NCBI RefSeq assembly: GCF_024713945.1
Contig: NC_134681.1
Span: 5,123,501 to 5,187,500, forward strand
Direction of reading: 5' to 3'
From: Dermatophagoides farinae
Lineage: Eukaryota > Arthropoda > Arachnida > Sarcoptiformes > Pyroglyphidae
Length of the DNA: 64,000 nucleotides
Positions 37,322 to 50,031 of this stretch are shown here, piece after piece. The position numbers and the translations under genes were made by a program. Numbering within the stretch: the stretch's first letter is position 1; every line of letters begins with the position of its first letter. The notes below the pieces were generated by a model that ran no database searches, had not been told where the DNA came from, and was given only the letters and a program-made list of their open reading frames with translations.

Positions 37322-40300
37322 ATGAAAGCCATTCGATCATTAATTCTATTGTGTCTTGTCAGTGGAATGATATCCATTCCAGCTGAATCTGCACGTCGAT
37401 CTGGTCAACGAAAATTAAGACAACAGAGACAACATTTAACAACAACTTCATCAACAATAAAGCCTGATTCTGATGTCCATTGGAATGATGGTCAATTTGC
37501 AGCTTTATCACAACATCAACATCATATGGAATCGTTTGCTGAAGATGATGAATATTTTGATGATCTTAAACCGGCCGGTCATTCATGTGAAGATATTCGT
37601 ATTGAAATATGTCATGATGTTGGCTACAATGTAACTTCAATGCCTAATTTCGTAGGCCATGAACTGCAATCAGATGCTGAACTTCAGCTACAAAGTTTTA
37701 TTCCATTAATCTCTTATGGTTGTTCATCACAATTGAAATTCTTTCTATGCTCAGTCTATGTTCCAATGTGTACGGAAAAAGTACCAGTTATGATTGGGCC
37801 ATGTCGTCCATTATGTGAAAGTGTACGATCTCGTTGTGCTCCGGTTTTGTCCGAACTTGGTTTTCAATGGCCATCTGCATTGAATTGTTCGAAATTTGTG
37901 CCAGAAAATACAATCGATCACATGTGTATGGAAGGACCACCACCGCATGAATCAGAATTAATGGTACCGAATAAAGCACCAACTATTAAAAATGTTCTTG
38001 CACACAATTCAATTGTTGCTCAGCCACCACATATTAATCATGTTAATCACAACATCAACAACAATCGACAACCACATCCATCAGTTCATCTATTGATACC
38101 TGGTGGTTCTCGTCATCATCATATAACACCTTCACCGCCTCAACTACCACCATCTATTCATCATCATAATTATGGAGATTTGATCTATGGACCAGCAGCC
38201 GATATTAATAATCGTAATCGTAACAAACCACATCCAAAACAAACAACCGAAATTATCATGACAAATGTTATTGATACACCACAAGACAAACGAACACCGT
38301 CATCAACAAGTGGATCTAATCAATGTTGGCAATATCGACTATCAGAAAATTATGTTTTCCTGGAACATCCTCGTGGTCGTTGTGTAGCACGATGTGAATC
38401 GGATGTTCTGTTCACTGAAGAGAATAAAAATTTTGTAGATTATTGGACAGTCGTATGGGCATGTTTATCGTTGGCTAGTTGTCTATTCACATTGATTGCA
38501 TTTATGACTGGATCTACAGATCGATTTCATTATCCAGAACGAGCCATATTCTACATAGCATTCTGTTCAATGATCTATGCATTGGCCTATATATATCGTG
38601 CATTAGTTGGAAGAATGGCCGCATCTTGTTATCAGGAAGGTCCCGATAAACAACAATTGTTGCTTGTTCAAGAAGGAGCTCATAATCCACATTGTACATT
38701 CTCGTTTTTAATGCTTTACTATTTTGGCATGGCTGGTTCAGCTTGGTGGCTTGTTTTGGCCATAACATGGTCATTATCGGTAGCGTTTTCCTGGTCACAA
38801 CAACGTTTATCTTACCATAGCCAACTTTATCATTCGTTAGCTTGGACATTACCAGCATTACAAACATTGGCAGCATTGGTCATGCGAGCTGTTGATGCTG
38901 ATGAACTGACCGGTATATGTTATGTAGGATCACAAGATGATAACAATCTATTAAGATTTGTCATTATACCGATGGCTATCTATTTGACTACTGGTATTTT
39001 ATTTATCATCATATCATTCATATCTGTTCGATTCAATGCTAATACCATCAATGAATCCGACACTAATGTACCTTGTTGTCATTGTTGTATCAGTGGTGCT
39101 GGTAGTGATGAAGAGAATAGCAGTAATAGCGATAGTAGCAATGTAGATGCCGAAACTGATCATCAATCAAGCCTTTCACAATCGGATGCCGCATCTATTG
39201 GTTGTGGAGATTTTTGTCGTCGTTTATGCAGAAATTATGGCCGTTATAGCCAAAATAATGGTCATCATCATGGACTTGGAAGAGTTGGGGCTACTGCTCA
39301 GGCTGGTTCCGGACATTCATTGTTACTGTTACCATCTTCGAATCGACATCATCATCACCATCGACGTCAAACGTCAAATAATTTCTGCTCTGCAACCGTT
39401 TCATCATCAACATCATCATATTCATCATCCACAATGTCGACTTCGCATCATCATAATAATAACTCTATCTCAAAAGATAAACACTGTATCAATACTAATG
39501 GTAATGGCCTTTGGTCAAATCATACACATGCTGCTGTTCCAAACGCTAATCAAAATCGTACCATCAATTTGCGAGCTAATCCAAATTTAGCGTCATATCC
39601 ATCTCATCAACAGAGAGCTGCAGCAGCAACAATGGCTATTAATGATGCTTTTGATTATGATGGCCATGACGATTCCAATGGCCATTATAATGACGATGCT
39701 GCTCTTATCCGTAGCGGAATATTTGCATTGTTTTACACACTTCCGGCTTTGTGTGTCTTATCTACTTACATCTATGAATATCTGTATCGACAGCAATGGC
39801 TTTCAAGACAAACCGATACTACTGCCATCATTACGTCCACATCTACAAATATGATAAATGCACCACCAATGATTGAATCCCTAGAATCAAATCGTCCTAA
39901 TTTTGAAATATTCAACATGCGTCTTTTTATGTCGCTTGTAATCGGTATCAAGACAGGTATATGGATTCTGACAGCCAGATCTCCCATAACCGCTTTAAGA
40001 TGTGTAATAACTCGTTGTATGACGAAAAAAGTATTTCCAGTGACTACAATTCATGGTCATCCTCATAACCATCATAATAATCAGATGTCAAGAACATTGC
40101 CTCAACAACAGATAATACAAAATCCAACAGTACAGTTAGCACAACAATCTCAAGTTCTTTATAACGAAAATCAAGCCATAATGAATCAACATCCACATCA
40201 ACAACATCAATTGAATATTGATTCAAAAATAACACCTTCTTTGGAGCATACAAATATTGGCCATCCGCATCATAATCAACATCATCAGGCGAATCATTTT

Positions 40301-40582
40301 TTCTTTATGAACGATATGCATTTAGCGGCCAAAGCTCAGCCTACTATCATTAATAACGTCAACAATGAGACAACATTTTTTTGTGGTATTGCCAATAACA
40401 ACAATATTAACAACAACAATGGATCAACTACAATGTCGACGACAATCAGTTCGAAAATATCATCCACACATCATCCGGATCATATACAGCAACAACAACA
40501 ACAACAACAACAACAATTAGCCGATATTCTTCATAATCGTATTGGGGGAAATAATGGTGGTGGGAATGAAACTGCAGTCTAA
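37322..40582 (+). CDS. fz4: Frizzled-4-like Wnt receptor with expanded ICL3
   Basis: An intronless gene of 1086 residues. A signal peptide (about 1-23) precedes the cysteine-rich domain (C89-C202), which has all ten cysteines. It is Fz4-like: GHELQSDAELQLQSF, YGCSSQLKFFLCSVYVPMC, LNCSKF and DHMCMEGP. A His/Asn/Pro-rich linker leads to seven helices at about 374-396, 407-428, 458-482, 504-524, 544-568, 796-818 and 862-884. GICYVG lies in the second extracellular loop. Frizzled receptors bind Wnt and signal through Dishevelled. Two features are abnormal. Intracellular loop 3 (569-795) is about 225 residues where about 25 is usual. The KTxxxW motif after TM7 is replaced by RSPITA (886-891). The tail contains a Gln run and ends in NETAV, a class I PDZ ligand like that of vertebrate FZD4. 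Confidence 0.95.
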   Translation: MKAIRSLILLCLVSGMISIPAESARRSGQRKLRQQRQHLTTTSSTIKPDSDVHWNDGQFAALSQHQHHMESFAEDDEYFDDLKPAGHSCEDIRIEICHDVGYNVTSMPNFVGHELQSDAELQLQSFIPLISYGCSSQLKFFLCSVYVPMCTEKVPVMIGPCRPLCESVRSRCAPVLSELGFQWPSALNCSKFVPENTIDHMCMEGPPPHESELMVPNKAPTIKNVLAHNSIVAQPPHINHVNHNINNNRQPHPSVHLLIPGGSRHHHITPSPPQLPPSIHHHNYGDLIYGPAADINNRNRNKPHPKQTTEIIMTNVIDTPQDKRTPSSTSGSNQCWQYRLSENYVFLEHPRGRCVARCESDVLFTEENKNFVDYWTVVWACLSLASCLFTLIAFMTGSTDRFHYPERAIFYIAFCSMIYALAYIYRALVGRMAASCYQEGPDKQQLLLVQEGAHNPHCTFSFLMLYYFGMAGSAWWLVLAITWSLSVAFSWSQQRLSYHSQLYHSLAWTLPALQTLAALVMRAVDADELTGICYVGSQDDNNLLRFVIIPMAIYLTTGILFIIISFISVRFNANTINESDTNVPCCHCCISGAGSDEENSSNSDSSNVDAETDHQSSLSQSDAASIGCGDFCRRLCRNYGRYSQNNGHHHGLGRVGATAQAGSGHSLLLLPSSNRHHHHHRRQTSNNFCSATVSSSTSSYSSSTMSTSHHHNNNSISKDKHCINTNGNGLWSNHTHAAVPNANQNRTINLRANPNLASYPSHQQRAAAATMAINDAFDYDGHDDSNGHYNDDAALIRSGIFALFYTLPALCVLSTYIYEYLYRQQWLSRQTDTTAIITSTSTNMINAPPMIESLESNRPNFEIFNMRLFMSLVIGIKTGIWILTARSPITALRCVITRCMTKKVFPVTTIHGHPHNHHNNQMSRTLPQQQIIQNPTVQLAQQSQVLYNENQAIMNQHPHQQHQLNIDSKITPSLEHTNIGHPHHNQHHQANHFFFMNDMHLAAKAQPTIINNVNNETTFFCGIANNNNINNNNGSTTMSTTISSKISSTHHPDHIQQQQQQQQQQLADILHNRIGGNNGGGNETAV

Positions 40583-40594
40583 ATAGATAGCTAG

Positions 40595-40600
40595 AATAAA
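40595..40600 (+). promoter_or_regulatory. Proximal poly(A) signal for Frizzled-4
   Basis: AATAAA lies only 12 bases after the stop codon. A second copy at 40840-40845 would give a 3' UTR of about 280 bases and is the more ordinary choice. Confidence 0.4.
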
Positions 40601-43600
40601 ATACAAAACAACAAATATCTAGCACAAGACACAATTCTAAGTCATTTATTAATCAATTTTTTTTCATTTTCCAATTTTCATTTGTTTTTCATAAATTTTT
40701 TTTTTCTGTTTGATTATCTTGTTTCACATTCATTCATTTGTGTATGTATAATATATATAAGAATGTATTTCTCTTGATTTTTTTTCATCATCATCATTTT
40801 GTATTATAAATTATTTTATTTTTTTTTTTTGAAAAAATTAATAAAAAAAAAATTTCATTGACAATGTTATGATATTACACAACCCACAACCTTTTAAGGT
40901 TTGTGTTGACCATGAAGAATGACAAGTGTATGTGTGTGTGTTTTTGGATTGCCAGTGTTTTTACTATCTAAACAACTAACTAAGAACATCTGGTCGATTC
41001 CCATGATCATATTTGTTAATGTGACATTATATTTAATGGAATTCATTGCAAATTCATACAAAAAAAAGGCCTTGTGAATGAAGCCAATTTTATTCTCTTT
41101 ACATACACACACACACACACATAGCTAGTAATTAGATCTTTCAGTTTTTAGTGTTTCAGTGGAAAAAAACTTGGCTAAAAAAAAAAATCTGGACCCTCTT
41201 TCTTTCTTTCTTTCTTTTCTCTGTTCCCGTATCTCTAACTTTATCATAGGAATTGTACACTGTCCTATGTTGTATGCTCACATGAGGTAATTAGACAAAA
41301 AAAAAATTCATCATAATGACCAAAAAAAAAAACAAACAAATAACCACAAACCAACAAACAAACAAATGAAAAACTATGTCCTATCTATTCATCCTTTTTT
41401 TTAATTCTTTGATTATGTCAGAATTTAAACAAAAAATCAACATCCTTTTCGTGGACATTATGATGATGATACAATCAACAATTTTGATCGATAAGATCTA
41501 GGATTCATAGAGAAAAAAAACCATTAATAGTTGGGATTGTTTAGCAATAATCATCTCTTAATATTGTGGTCATTATATATCGTTAGACTTTGTTGTCATA
41601 AAATAAAAATTGATCATCATCTTCGTTATATCAAACTGTTGTGTTGAAACCAATAAAACAAAAACCTTTTTTTTCTATATTAGCTACTATGATTAGTATT
41701 AAAAAAAAATTCTGTCTTTGGTCAACATTTGAACTTGACAAAATCACAAATGTCAAAAGATATACAAACACACACACACGCACACACACACACACACTCA
41801 AATAATCCATTGAACATCCAATTTCAATCGTATGTTTTCTGTTTAAAAAAAACCACAAAAAAGCACATTCTACGTACAAATTTTTTTTTCGTGGTTTTTT
41901 TTTCTGATCATAAGATGTGATGTGGATGAAATGAAATTCATCCACACTGATCTTTGATCCAACATCTGTGTGTGTGTGTGTATGTGTGTGTATGATCATG
42001 AGAATTATCAGACAGAAAACGAAACGATTTATGACCTGCTGCGTGACTGTTTTCTGTTTGTAGCAGATATAATATTCGAATCGATCGTCAAGAGCATCAA
42101 CAACAACAACAACAAAAACAAAAACACCATCAACCACATGGGTCCATACACATACATATACACGCTCAATTCCAAGAGAATAAAAATTTTCTCGATTGAA
42201 AATTTCATTTCATTTTTATTTAGACTTCTTGCTGAGAGATGTGTCCAAACATAGGAATTAAGAAAATCGAATCTCTGTCACCGTACTATATATATAAATG
42301 ATGATGATATGGATACACATACTACACATATATATATGACATGAAATGAACATCATCTAATGACCAAAAAGCTAAACATAAGACAAGAATGATTATAATT
42401 GACAGGAAAATCTTTTTCTTTTTTTTTTTGGCTGTTGCTTTTTTTTCAAATCATCATCATTTTGGGATTACTTTATATATACACACACACAACGATTGAC
42501 AAGCATATGTTCAATCCATATCAGCGCCAATCATGTATGGTAACCGGAAATACACATACGAAACTTATTTATTCGTTTTTTTTTGATGAAATTTTCAGTT
42601 TATTTTTTTTGGGCTTAAATTGTTGTCTTCGTCGTCGCTGTCGTAGTCTTAGTTGTCGTTTGTTTTGACATTCATTTCAATTAATCATTTGTTATGGCTG
42701 TCCACATAAATAAATTTTAGATTAGAAAACCATTTGTGAATTTTTCTTCTTCTTCTCTCTTTTTTTTCTGTTGTTGTCATTCAATTCGAAGTGATTTAAA
42801 ATGGATTGTCCAACTGTCTCCAAACCACCACCGTTGGCAATGGTGACATTTATTATTTGAAAAGAATGATGAATATACATTATATTTTTTTTTCACTATT
42901 CGATAATCACCATCACAAACTTCATTTGCCACATATATACACAAGTTTCTTATCTAAAAGTTGAAATCAAATTGAGAGAAAGACCAAAGAGTCAATTCGA
43001 ACCAATGCCAATATAGTAGTGACCATAATAATAAATCTTTGGACCAAAAGACGGGCAACAACAACAACAACAACGAAAAAAAAGTCAATATTGAAAGCTT
43101 ATATTGGTTTATAGAAAATGGCATTTGTTATCTGTTTCGATTTTTTTTCTGTTTGTATGGTTTCTTTCTCTTGTATATACTTGATTGATTACCTGAATCG
43201 TCTGAAAGATATTAAATGACCAGATAGTAAGAAAGAAAAATGCCTAAATACATCTATACCTGTTGCGTTTTTTTTTTAATTTTATTTTGGTTTTAGGCCA
43301 TATACCCTCTATAATAGAAGTGATTGAGAGATAATGGGTTTTTCGAATGATGGTGGTCGTCATATACTTGTCACAAGACAATGAATCGGATTGAATATTT
43401 TTTTTCTATCTAAAAAAAAATAGTAATGGTTAATAAATTAGACAAAAAGATACAGATCGAATAGAGCAAAAGTAAAAGAACACTCCTGCTTTGGATGGCC
43501 ACAACGAGAGCTGAGTAAATAAAACTTTTGTATATGCACAACACAAATTGATGAGATTACCATATACAGAACAACAGGTAGTCAAAGTCGAAAAAAAAAC

Positions 43601-44679
43601 CAAGTGACATATATGTGTGGCCACAGGTGTTGTATATGAACTATTTGGGGCCAGGATTATATTGGTCATCATTGTTATTGATTGGAATTCTTGGCAAAAA
43701 ATAAAAATAAAAAATTTTTTTCCATTGTTAAATATTATAATAATTGTAATTCAGTTTATACCACACACACAGAGACGCTGGTGATACAGAACATTGGTGA
43801 AAAGCAGATTTATTCAGTTTAGACTATTCATCAACTAGTTCCGGTAAAGACGACCACATGAACGATGATGATGAATAATGTTGAACGTTTATAATTGTGT
43901 AAACATAAACGAATAAGAAGAATTCTATTTTCTCACTCTTTCTTTCACTTTTCAATTTTCAAGCACACACACACACACTTAAGATAGCATTCTTATGATT
44001 TTTTTTTCTTTTTTTTTTGTTTGACGTTTTGTTTGTTTGGTTCGAACCATGAAATAAATGAATATATACACCACACGCATATGACCAATGTGATTGATAG
44101 CTGCTGTTTTGGATCTTAAGATTAATGCAAACTAAAAACCAACTTGTTACCATAGTTGAAAAAAAATTGAGGCCAAACTATAGCTAAAGCTATCATCAGT
44201 ATATATGTGTGTTTGTGTGTGTGTGTGTGAATAGCTCCTCTTCATCACATCATGGTTCTTTCAGTCAAACTGTCAAAATGCCAAGACAAATAATAAATAT
44301 AAAAGAGAGAAAAAAAAATTTGCAGCTAAATCGGAAAAAAACGTGCAAAGTTCTGTGCTGTTTATAAATGTTTGTATTTGTGTGTGTGTTTGTATGTGTG
44401 CGGGCGTGCACACCAAGATTCTCATCGATTCAATTTGATTTGATTCGATTGATTGATTGATTGGTCAACTATATTTGTGTGTGTATGTCGAGTGTAAAAC
44501 AAACAACAGAAAAATATTCAAAATCTCAACAATGTATGAAATCTAAATAATTTCGATACATTTGATCTATAAAGATTCCAATCTCTGGAAAAAAAATAAT
44601 TTAAAATGGATACAAATGTAGATAAGAAAATAAAAAAAAACGCAAAAACAATTTTCCAATTGGTGGGAATTGACTTTCT

Positions 44680-44680
<1 letters not shown>

Positions 44681-44713
<33 letters not shown>
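44681..44713. repeat. (CT)n dinucleotide repeat
   Basis: About sixteen CT units without interruption. Confidence 0.9.
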
Positions 44714-44717
<4 letters not shown>

Positions 44718-45753
44718 TGATGGGCTACCTGAGTTTCAATTATTGGTGACATTTCTAATATGAAAGTAAACACAAACACACACAGAGAGAGAAAGCGAAA
44801 AATAAAGATTAACAATGGAACTTGAAAAAAAAGTAAAAGAAAAATAGAAAAATAGATTTTTCTTTTGTTAAAACAAAATTAGGCAATGAATAGAATTGAA
44901 AATTGAAAAAAAAATTGAATGGTGAAGCAAAGCAAAGCAAAAAAAAAATGATTGGAACAGAAAAAAAAGAAGAAATGACTAGAAAAATCACTGGTCAGAC
45001 ATAATTGAAGGTTTTTTTTCATGCATTGAACCCCATTTGTCCAATAACCCTATTGTCTTGTATGACTGACTGTTTGTTTGTCTATTTTTTTTTGTTATTT
45101 TGAATAGTGTATAGCTGGTTGTTTGAAATTCACAATCACACTGTTGGAACAGTTTTTTTTGTCCACTTTTTTTTGGATCAAGAATTTTTGAATGAATTGA
45201 AATTGTCGATTTTAATCAAGTTGGTGAAAAAAGAGGAAAAAATTTTTCTTCTTTTTTTTTCATTTCATTTTTTTCCACTTTCTGAGTATTTTGTTTTTGT
45301 TTTCTTTGTTGGCAATGAAAAAACATGTCAAGAATAATCCAAACAAACTGTCAAAACACACACACACACGCACACAGCAAATATCAGCATGATTGAATGA
45401 CCCAATGGTTGGTCGGTCAATCGATCGTTGAAGGAGCACCTTTAAAGGAAAGGATCTTACACACACACAGATACAACATTATAATTGGAGCAAAAAGTGC
45501 TGGCTTCTGAACTGTCAAATGTCATATGAAACTTGACAGCCAAGAAAAAAAGAGAAAAAAAATATCGATCTATATTCATATATTAATAAAAATTGTTCGA
45601 TTACAATGAGGAATATTTCTGAACTTTTAAAGATTAGATTTTTAGCAATTATTATTATGGGAATCATACGATAGCAGCAGCAGCAGCAGCAGCTAAAACA
45701 AACAAAGAGCGAGCAAATCAGGAATATACGAACATCCTGATAATAATGATAAT

Positions 45754-45756
<3 letters not shown>

Positions 45757-45789
<33 letters not shown>
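45757..45789. repeat. (GT)16 dinucleotide repeat
   Basis: About sixteen GT units. A CA array of similar type follows near 46036-46055 in inverted orientation. Confidence 0.9.
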
Positions 45790-45790
<1 letters not shown>

Positions 45791-46345
45791 ATGCTATAAT
45801 CATGTGTGAATTTGTTAGAAAAAAAAATTTAATGAATCAGTCTATGATAATCTATGTAAGGAGAAAAAAAATGGCTTTCCTTTGGATCAACAACAACAAC
45901 AATGTATACATAGCCATCATCATCAACATAATTATAATTATAAAAAATGGACAATCAATGTTACAATGTAACAAAACGATGATCATGATGTTTAACGTGT
46001 GCAGCTTCATTATCATCATCGTTATTTGCAGACAGCACACACACACACACACACAAACATACTGCTGTTTTTAGTAGACAAAACAAAACAGTCAAAGTCT
46101 ACATAAGACTAGACCCAAGAAAAAAAATGATGATAATTGCTATTGAGATTCAAGTTTTGTTCATCATGATGATGATGATGATGATGATGATGGTGGTCAT
46201 CACATAACAAGTATAACCATAAGTTCAGAGGTCACACACACACACACACACATAAACACATTTAGAGTGGATTTAAAAATGGAAATTTTTTTTTCTTTTT
46301 TCATTTTGTTTCGTATTTTGTTTGTTGCCTCAAGGGGCCTAACCA

Positions 46346-46350
46346 TGATT

Positions 46351-46379
<29 letters not shown>
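46346..46379. repeat. (ATG)n trinucleotide repeat
   Basis: About eleven ATG units. A second ATG array lies near 46166-46192. Confidence 0.9.
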
Positions 46380-46381
<2 letters not shown>

Positions 46382-47827
46382 GGTGGTGAAAAAAAACTTT
46401 GATATTACAAAGAAGAACAGAACAAACAAATCAAAAGTAAGGAAGAAATATTCTCTTCCCCTCCCCCCTCATGGACATTCGTTTGATTGATGAATATGAT
46501 GATGGTAAATATGGATGGGTTTGTCACACAGACATATCCTACGTTGACTAATTTTTTTATTTTTTATTTTTTTTTTTTTTTGATTATCTTTATAGCTTAA
46601 ATGTATTAGATGAATGTTTTTATCCATCATTTTTTTTCTTCAATATGATCCATGTTAATGTATTACTCGATTTGATCAAATAAAAATCATAAACATATGT
46701 GTGTGTGTGTGTGTGCAAATGCACACTTGTACAAACCAAATGCAGAAAATCAGAGGGTCATTTTGTAATTTATGACCAAATTCTTGATCAAAACATCGAT
46801 AGCAATAACGATTACAGTGGAAATTATATAAAAGAAGAAGAAAAAGAAGCTATTAAGATGGTCAATAACGATTATTGGCTATATATCTATCTATCTAGAT
46901 CCTTTCCTTTTTTTTTGCTCGTTGTCACAATCATTTACAGACATTCGATATTTATAAAATATATATAGATTCCAGTTTGAGAAATATTCCAAGTTCTATG
47001 TGTTTGTATGTTATCGAAATCAAATGCAAATTCATCACTCACCATGACATTTTGTGATCTCCACCCATTTTTTTTGGACATTAAAAAACATGATGATTAT
47101 AATCAAGTCATTACAAATATTTTATATTAGTTTTTTTTTGTTTGTGACATATAATCTCAGAATGATATTAACTTTATTGATTTTTTTTGCTTTGTTTGCA
47201 GCGTGTTGTATATTCTTGGAGACTGAATTTATGTTTTAACAAGATTGAAAAAAAATTTTTTTTTTGGAAAAAATGACAATCAGATTGTCTGAAAGAAAAA
47301 TTAACGATTGACAGATTATCATCATCACATAGACATTGTGTGTGTGTGCGTGTGTGTGTGTCTACCTTGTGGAACATGAATAATGACTTAAAACATTCTT
47401 TCCAATGAAAAGAATTGGCAACCGGTTGACATTTTTTTTTCGTCTTCCTTTTTTTTTTAATAATGGAACTAAATTCAATACAAATAATATCGATCATAAG
47501 CCCAAACAAACACTGTAGGAGGTCGACAAGCTATGTTGAATCGATCATATCTCTCTCTGTCTCTGTCTTTCTATTTCTATTTTTTTTTTAGTAGCTATTA
47601 CACATGTTGAAACTTTTTTTTTACCACTAACCAAATTTGATTAATCAGATTTTCATTTTTTTTCTGGTCTGCGTGACTTTCCAACAATTTCACTAAAATC
47701 ATTCATTCAGTCAATCAGTAAGTTGAGTTTGGGCTATTATGCATACCTGTTGCTAGTTTTTTTGTGGTATTATGAATGAATGAAGCTAGCCAGATTAATC
47801 CAGGTCCAAAAGTGACCAAAAGCACAA

Positions 47828-47828
47828 A

Positions 47829-47855
<27 letters not shown>
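47828..47855. repeat. (AG)n dinucleotide repeat
   Basis: About thirteen AG units followed by imperfect GA-rich sequence. Confidence 0.9.
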
Positions 47856-47859
<4 letters not shown>

Positions 47860-48248
47860 AGAGAGGGGGTTGAAGCCATTTGTCTTTCGTCTGACAAAAT
47901 GATCATTCAATGACTTTTTAGTGTCTATCTGATAGTGATCATCATCAATTATAAAACAAAGAAGAAATATATATATATAGAAAAAGGAAAAAAATTTTAT
48001 TAATTCAATTCAATGTAGCCATTAATTTATGAGGATGATCATCATCATCATAATATTACCAGAAAAACGAACAAACCAATTCTACATCATGATTATTATC
48101 AAAGCAATATACATTGGATGTCATCAACATCATTCTTGTCATTTGATTTTATGTTTATGGCATTTTCTTTTTCTTTTTCCATTTTCGTTATGATTCGGTT
48201 TGATTCGAATTTATCACCATTGCTGGCTACCAGCATTAAAAACAAGGC

Positions 48249-48277
48249 TCATCATCATCATCATCATCATCATCATC
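48249..48277. repeat. (CAT)n trinucleotide repeat
   Basis: About ten CAT units in gene-free DNA. Confidence 0.9.
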
Positions 48278-48448
48278 GTTGATTCGTGAATGATGATGCA
48301 GCCTGTCTGTCTTTATGTTTGTTTGTTTGTTTGTTTATTCATTAATTCTTTGGCTGTACATTTCCTCATATTTTTTTTTATTATTATTTCGTTTTTTTTC
48401 ACTTTGATTTGGTTTGTGCATTTTTATGGTTTTTTTTTGTTTCTGTTG

Positions 48449-48477
48449 ATTGGTTGGTTGGTTGGTTGGTTGGTTGG
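48449..48477. repeat. (TTGG)n tetranucleotide repeat
   Basis: About seven TTGG units. Its plus strand has regularly spaced GG pairs. Confidence 0.9.
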
Positions 48478-49977
48478 CCTCACACACTAACATCATCATC
48501 AGTTGAATATAACATTGGGTGATGTTTTTTTTTTTGGTGAAATTCAATTCAAAATCAAACCAAAAAAAAAGACCATATATACAAACGAGTAATTGGTTTT
48601 TTTTGGGTAACCAAAACAACAAACAAACAAAATAGAAATATGGAAAAAAAATCCAATCCAATCCAATATTAGATATTAAATCGAATAAACAAACATATAT
48701 ATACACACACACACAACAGTAGTCATATATATTTTTTTTCGTGTTTAAATGCTGTTTCAATCAATCATTTGATTGATTGATTGATCAATGTGTATCAATA
48801 ATAATATATATAATTAGCAATAGAAATTATGATTATTTTTGATTGACACGTCAATATCAACAACAACAACAACAACAACAACATTGAACAATATCAGAAG
48901 CATTTTTGATTAAGCAAACAAGAACCATATACTGTATATATATATATATGTGTGTGTGTGTGGTATGTGATGTTTGTCTTGTTCTCAATTTTGTCATACA
49001 AATTGGTTTTTGTATTTTAGGTATATTTGCTCACTTGTTTGTCATCATAATCATCATCATCATCATCATCATTATCACCAATCTATGGCCAATACATGTA
49101 TATAAAACAGCAGTTTTTTTTTATTATATCCCAATCCATTTAAGTGGTCTTTATCAACAGTCTTGTTACTTGTACTTATGTTGTTTTTTTTGTTCACACA
49201 CACACATCAAGAAACAAACAAACAAACAAAAAAAAATATCATCGCAAAAAAAAGATTAGACTTGAACTAAGATGAATGAATGAATGTAAAAAAAAACAAC
49301 AACAACAACAACTACCAATGTGAATCCATGGTTCACTTCTGTTCACAGTTGTTAAGTTGATTGGTCGTCATCGTCGTCGTCGGTTAGCATGTTCATTGCA
49401 ATGCAAATATTCAACGATTCTCTAATAAATAATAGCCAGCCATCATACATACTCAAACAATTTGTTTGCCTTATTCTAATGTTTGTCATCATTTAGGATT
49501 TAGATTTTTTTATTATTATTATTTATGGAGCTACCTGTGTTTCTGTTTTTGCATTCGATTTTATTTGTTTATCAAAAAAAAAAAAAAATTTTTTGTGTGT
49601 ATGTGTGGTTGATTATTAGGACAATCTATCGATATTTGTTTATCTCATGTGAAGTAACCAAAAACAGGATAGAAAAACAACAACAACAACAACAACAACA
49701 ACAATCAGAACGTATTTTTTTTATAGAAATGGCAAATGACACACAGTCTATATATTCCAGTATATATCACATACAAACAAACAAACAAACAAAAAAAAAA
49801 TCCCAGTAGCAAAACAGCTAATCCCATTGATGAGCTCATGCACTCAAGATTATAACCAAAAAATCAATCCATGAGATAAATATTTTCCAGTCGAGATGTA
49901 ATGTATGCATATATATGTTTTTGTTATCTTACAAAAAAGAGAATTTTCAATGTATGTCATCTTGACTTGTGTAAAAC

Positions 49978-50031
49978 TTTTTTTTTTTGGTTTTTTTTGG
50001 TTTTTTTTTGGTTTTTTGGGTTTTGGTTTTT
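49978..50031. repeat. T-rich tract with regularly spaced G runs
   Basis: Runs of six to eleven T separated by GG or GGG, with no other bases for about 54 positions. It could be a decayed poly-T or a G-run structure. Confidence 0.8.

Noticed and set aside
39947-39961. KTGIW in TM7 of Frizzled-4 as a shifted KTxxxW motif
   Set aside because: There are two residues rather than three between KT and W, and it lies inside the membrane helix, not in the cytoplasmic tail.
44039-44048. GGTTCGAACC, resembling a tRNA B box
   Set aside because: The flanking bases do not pair into a T stem or acceptor stem and no A box lies at the right distance upstream. It is a short palindrome.
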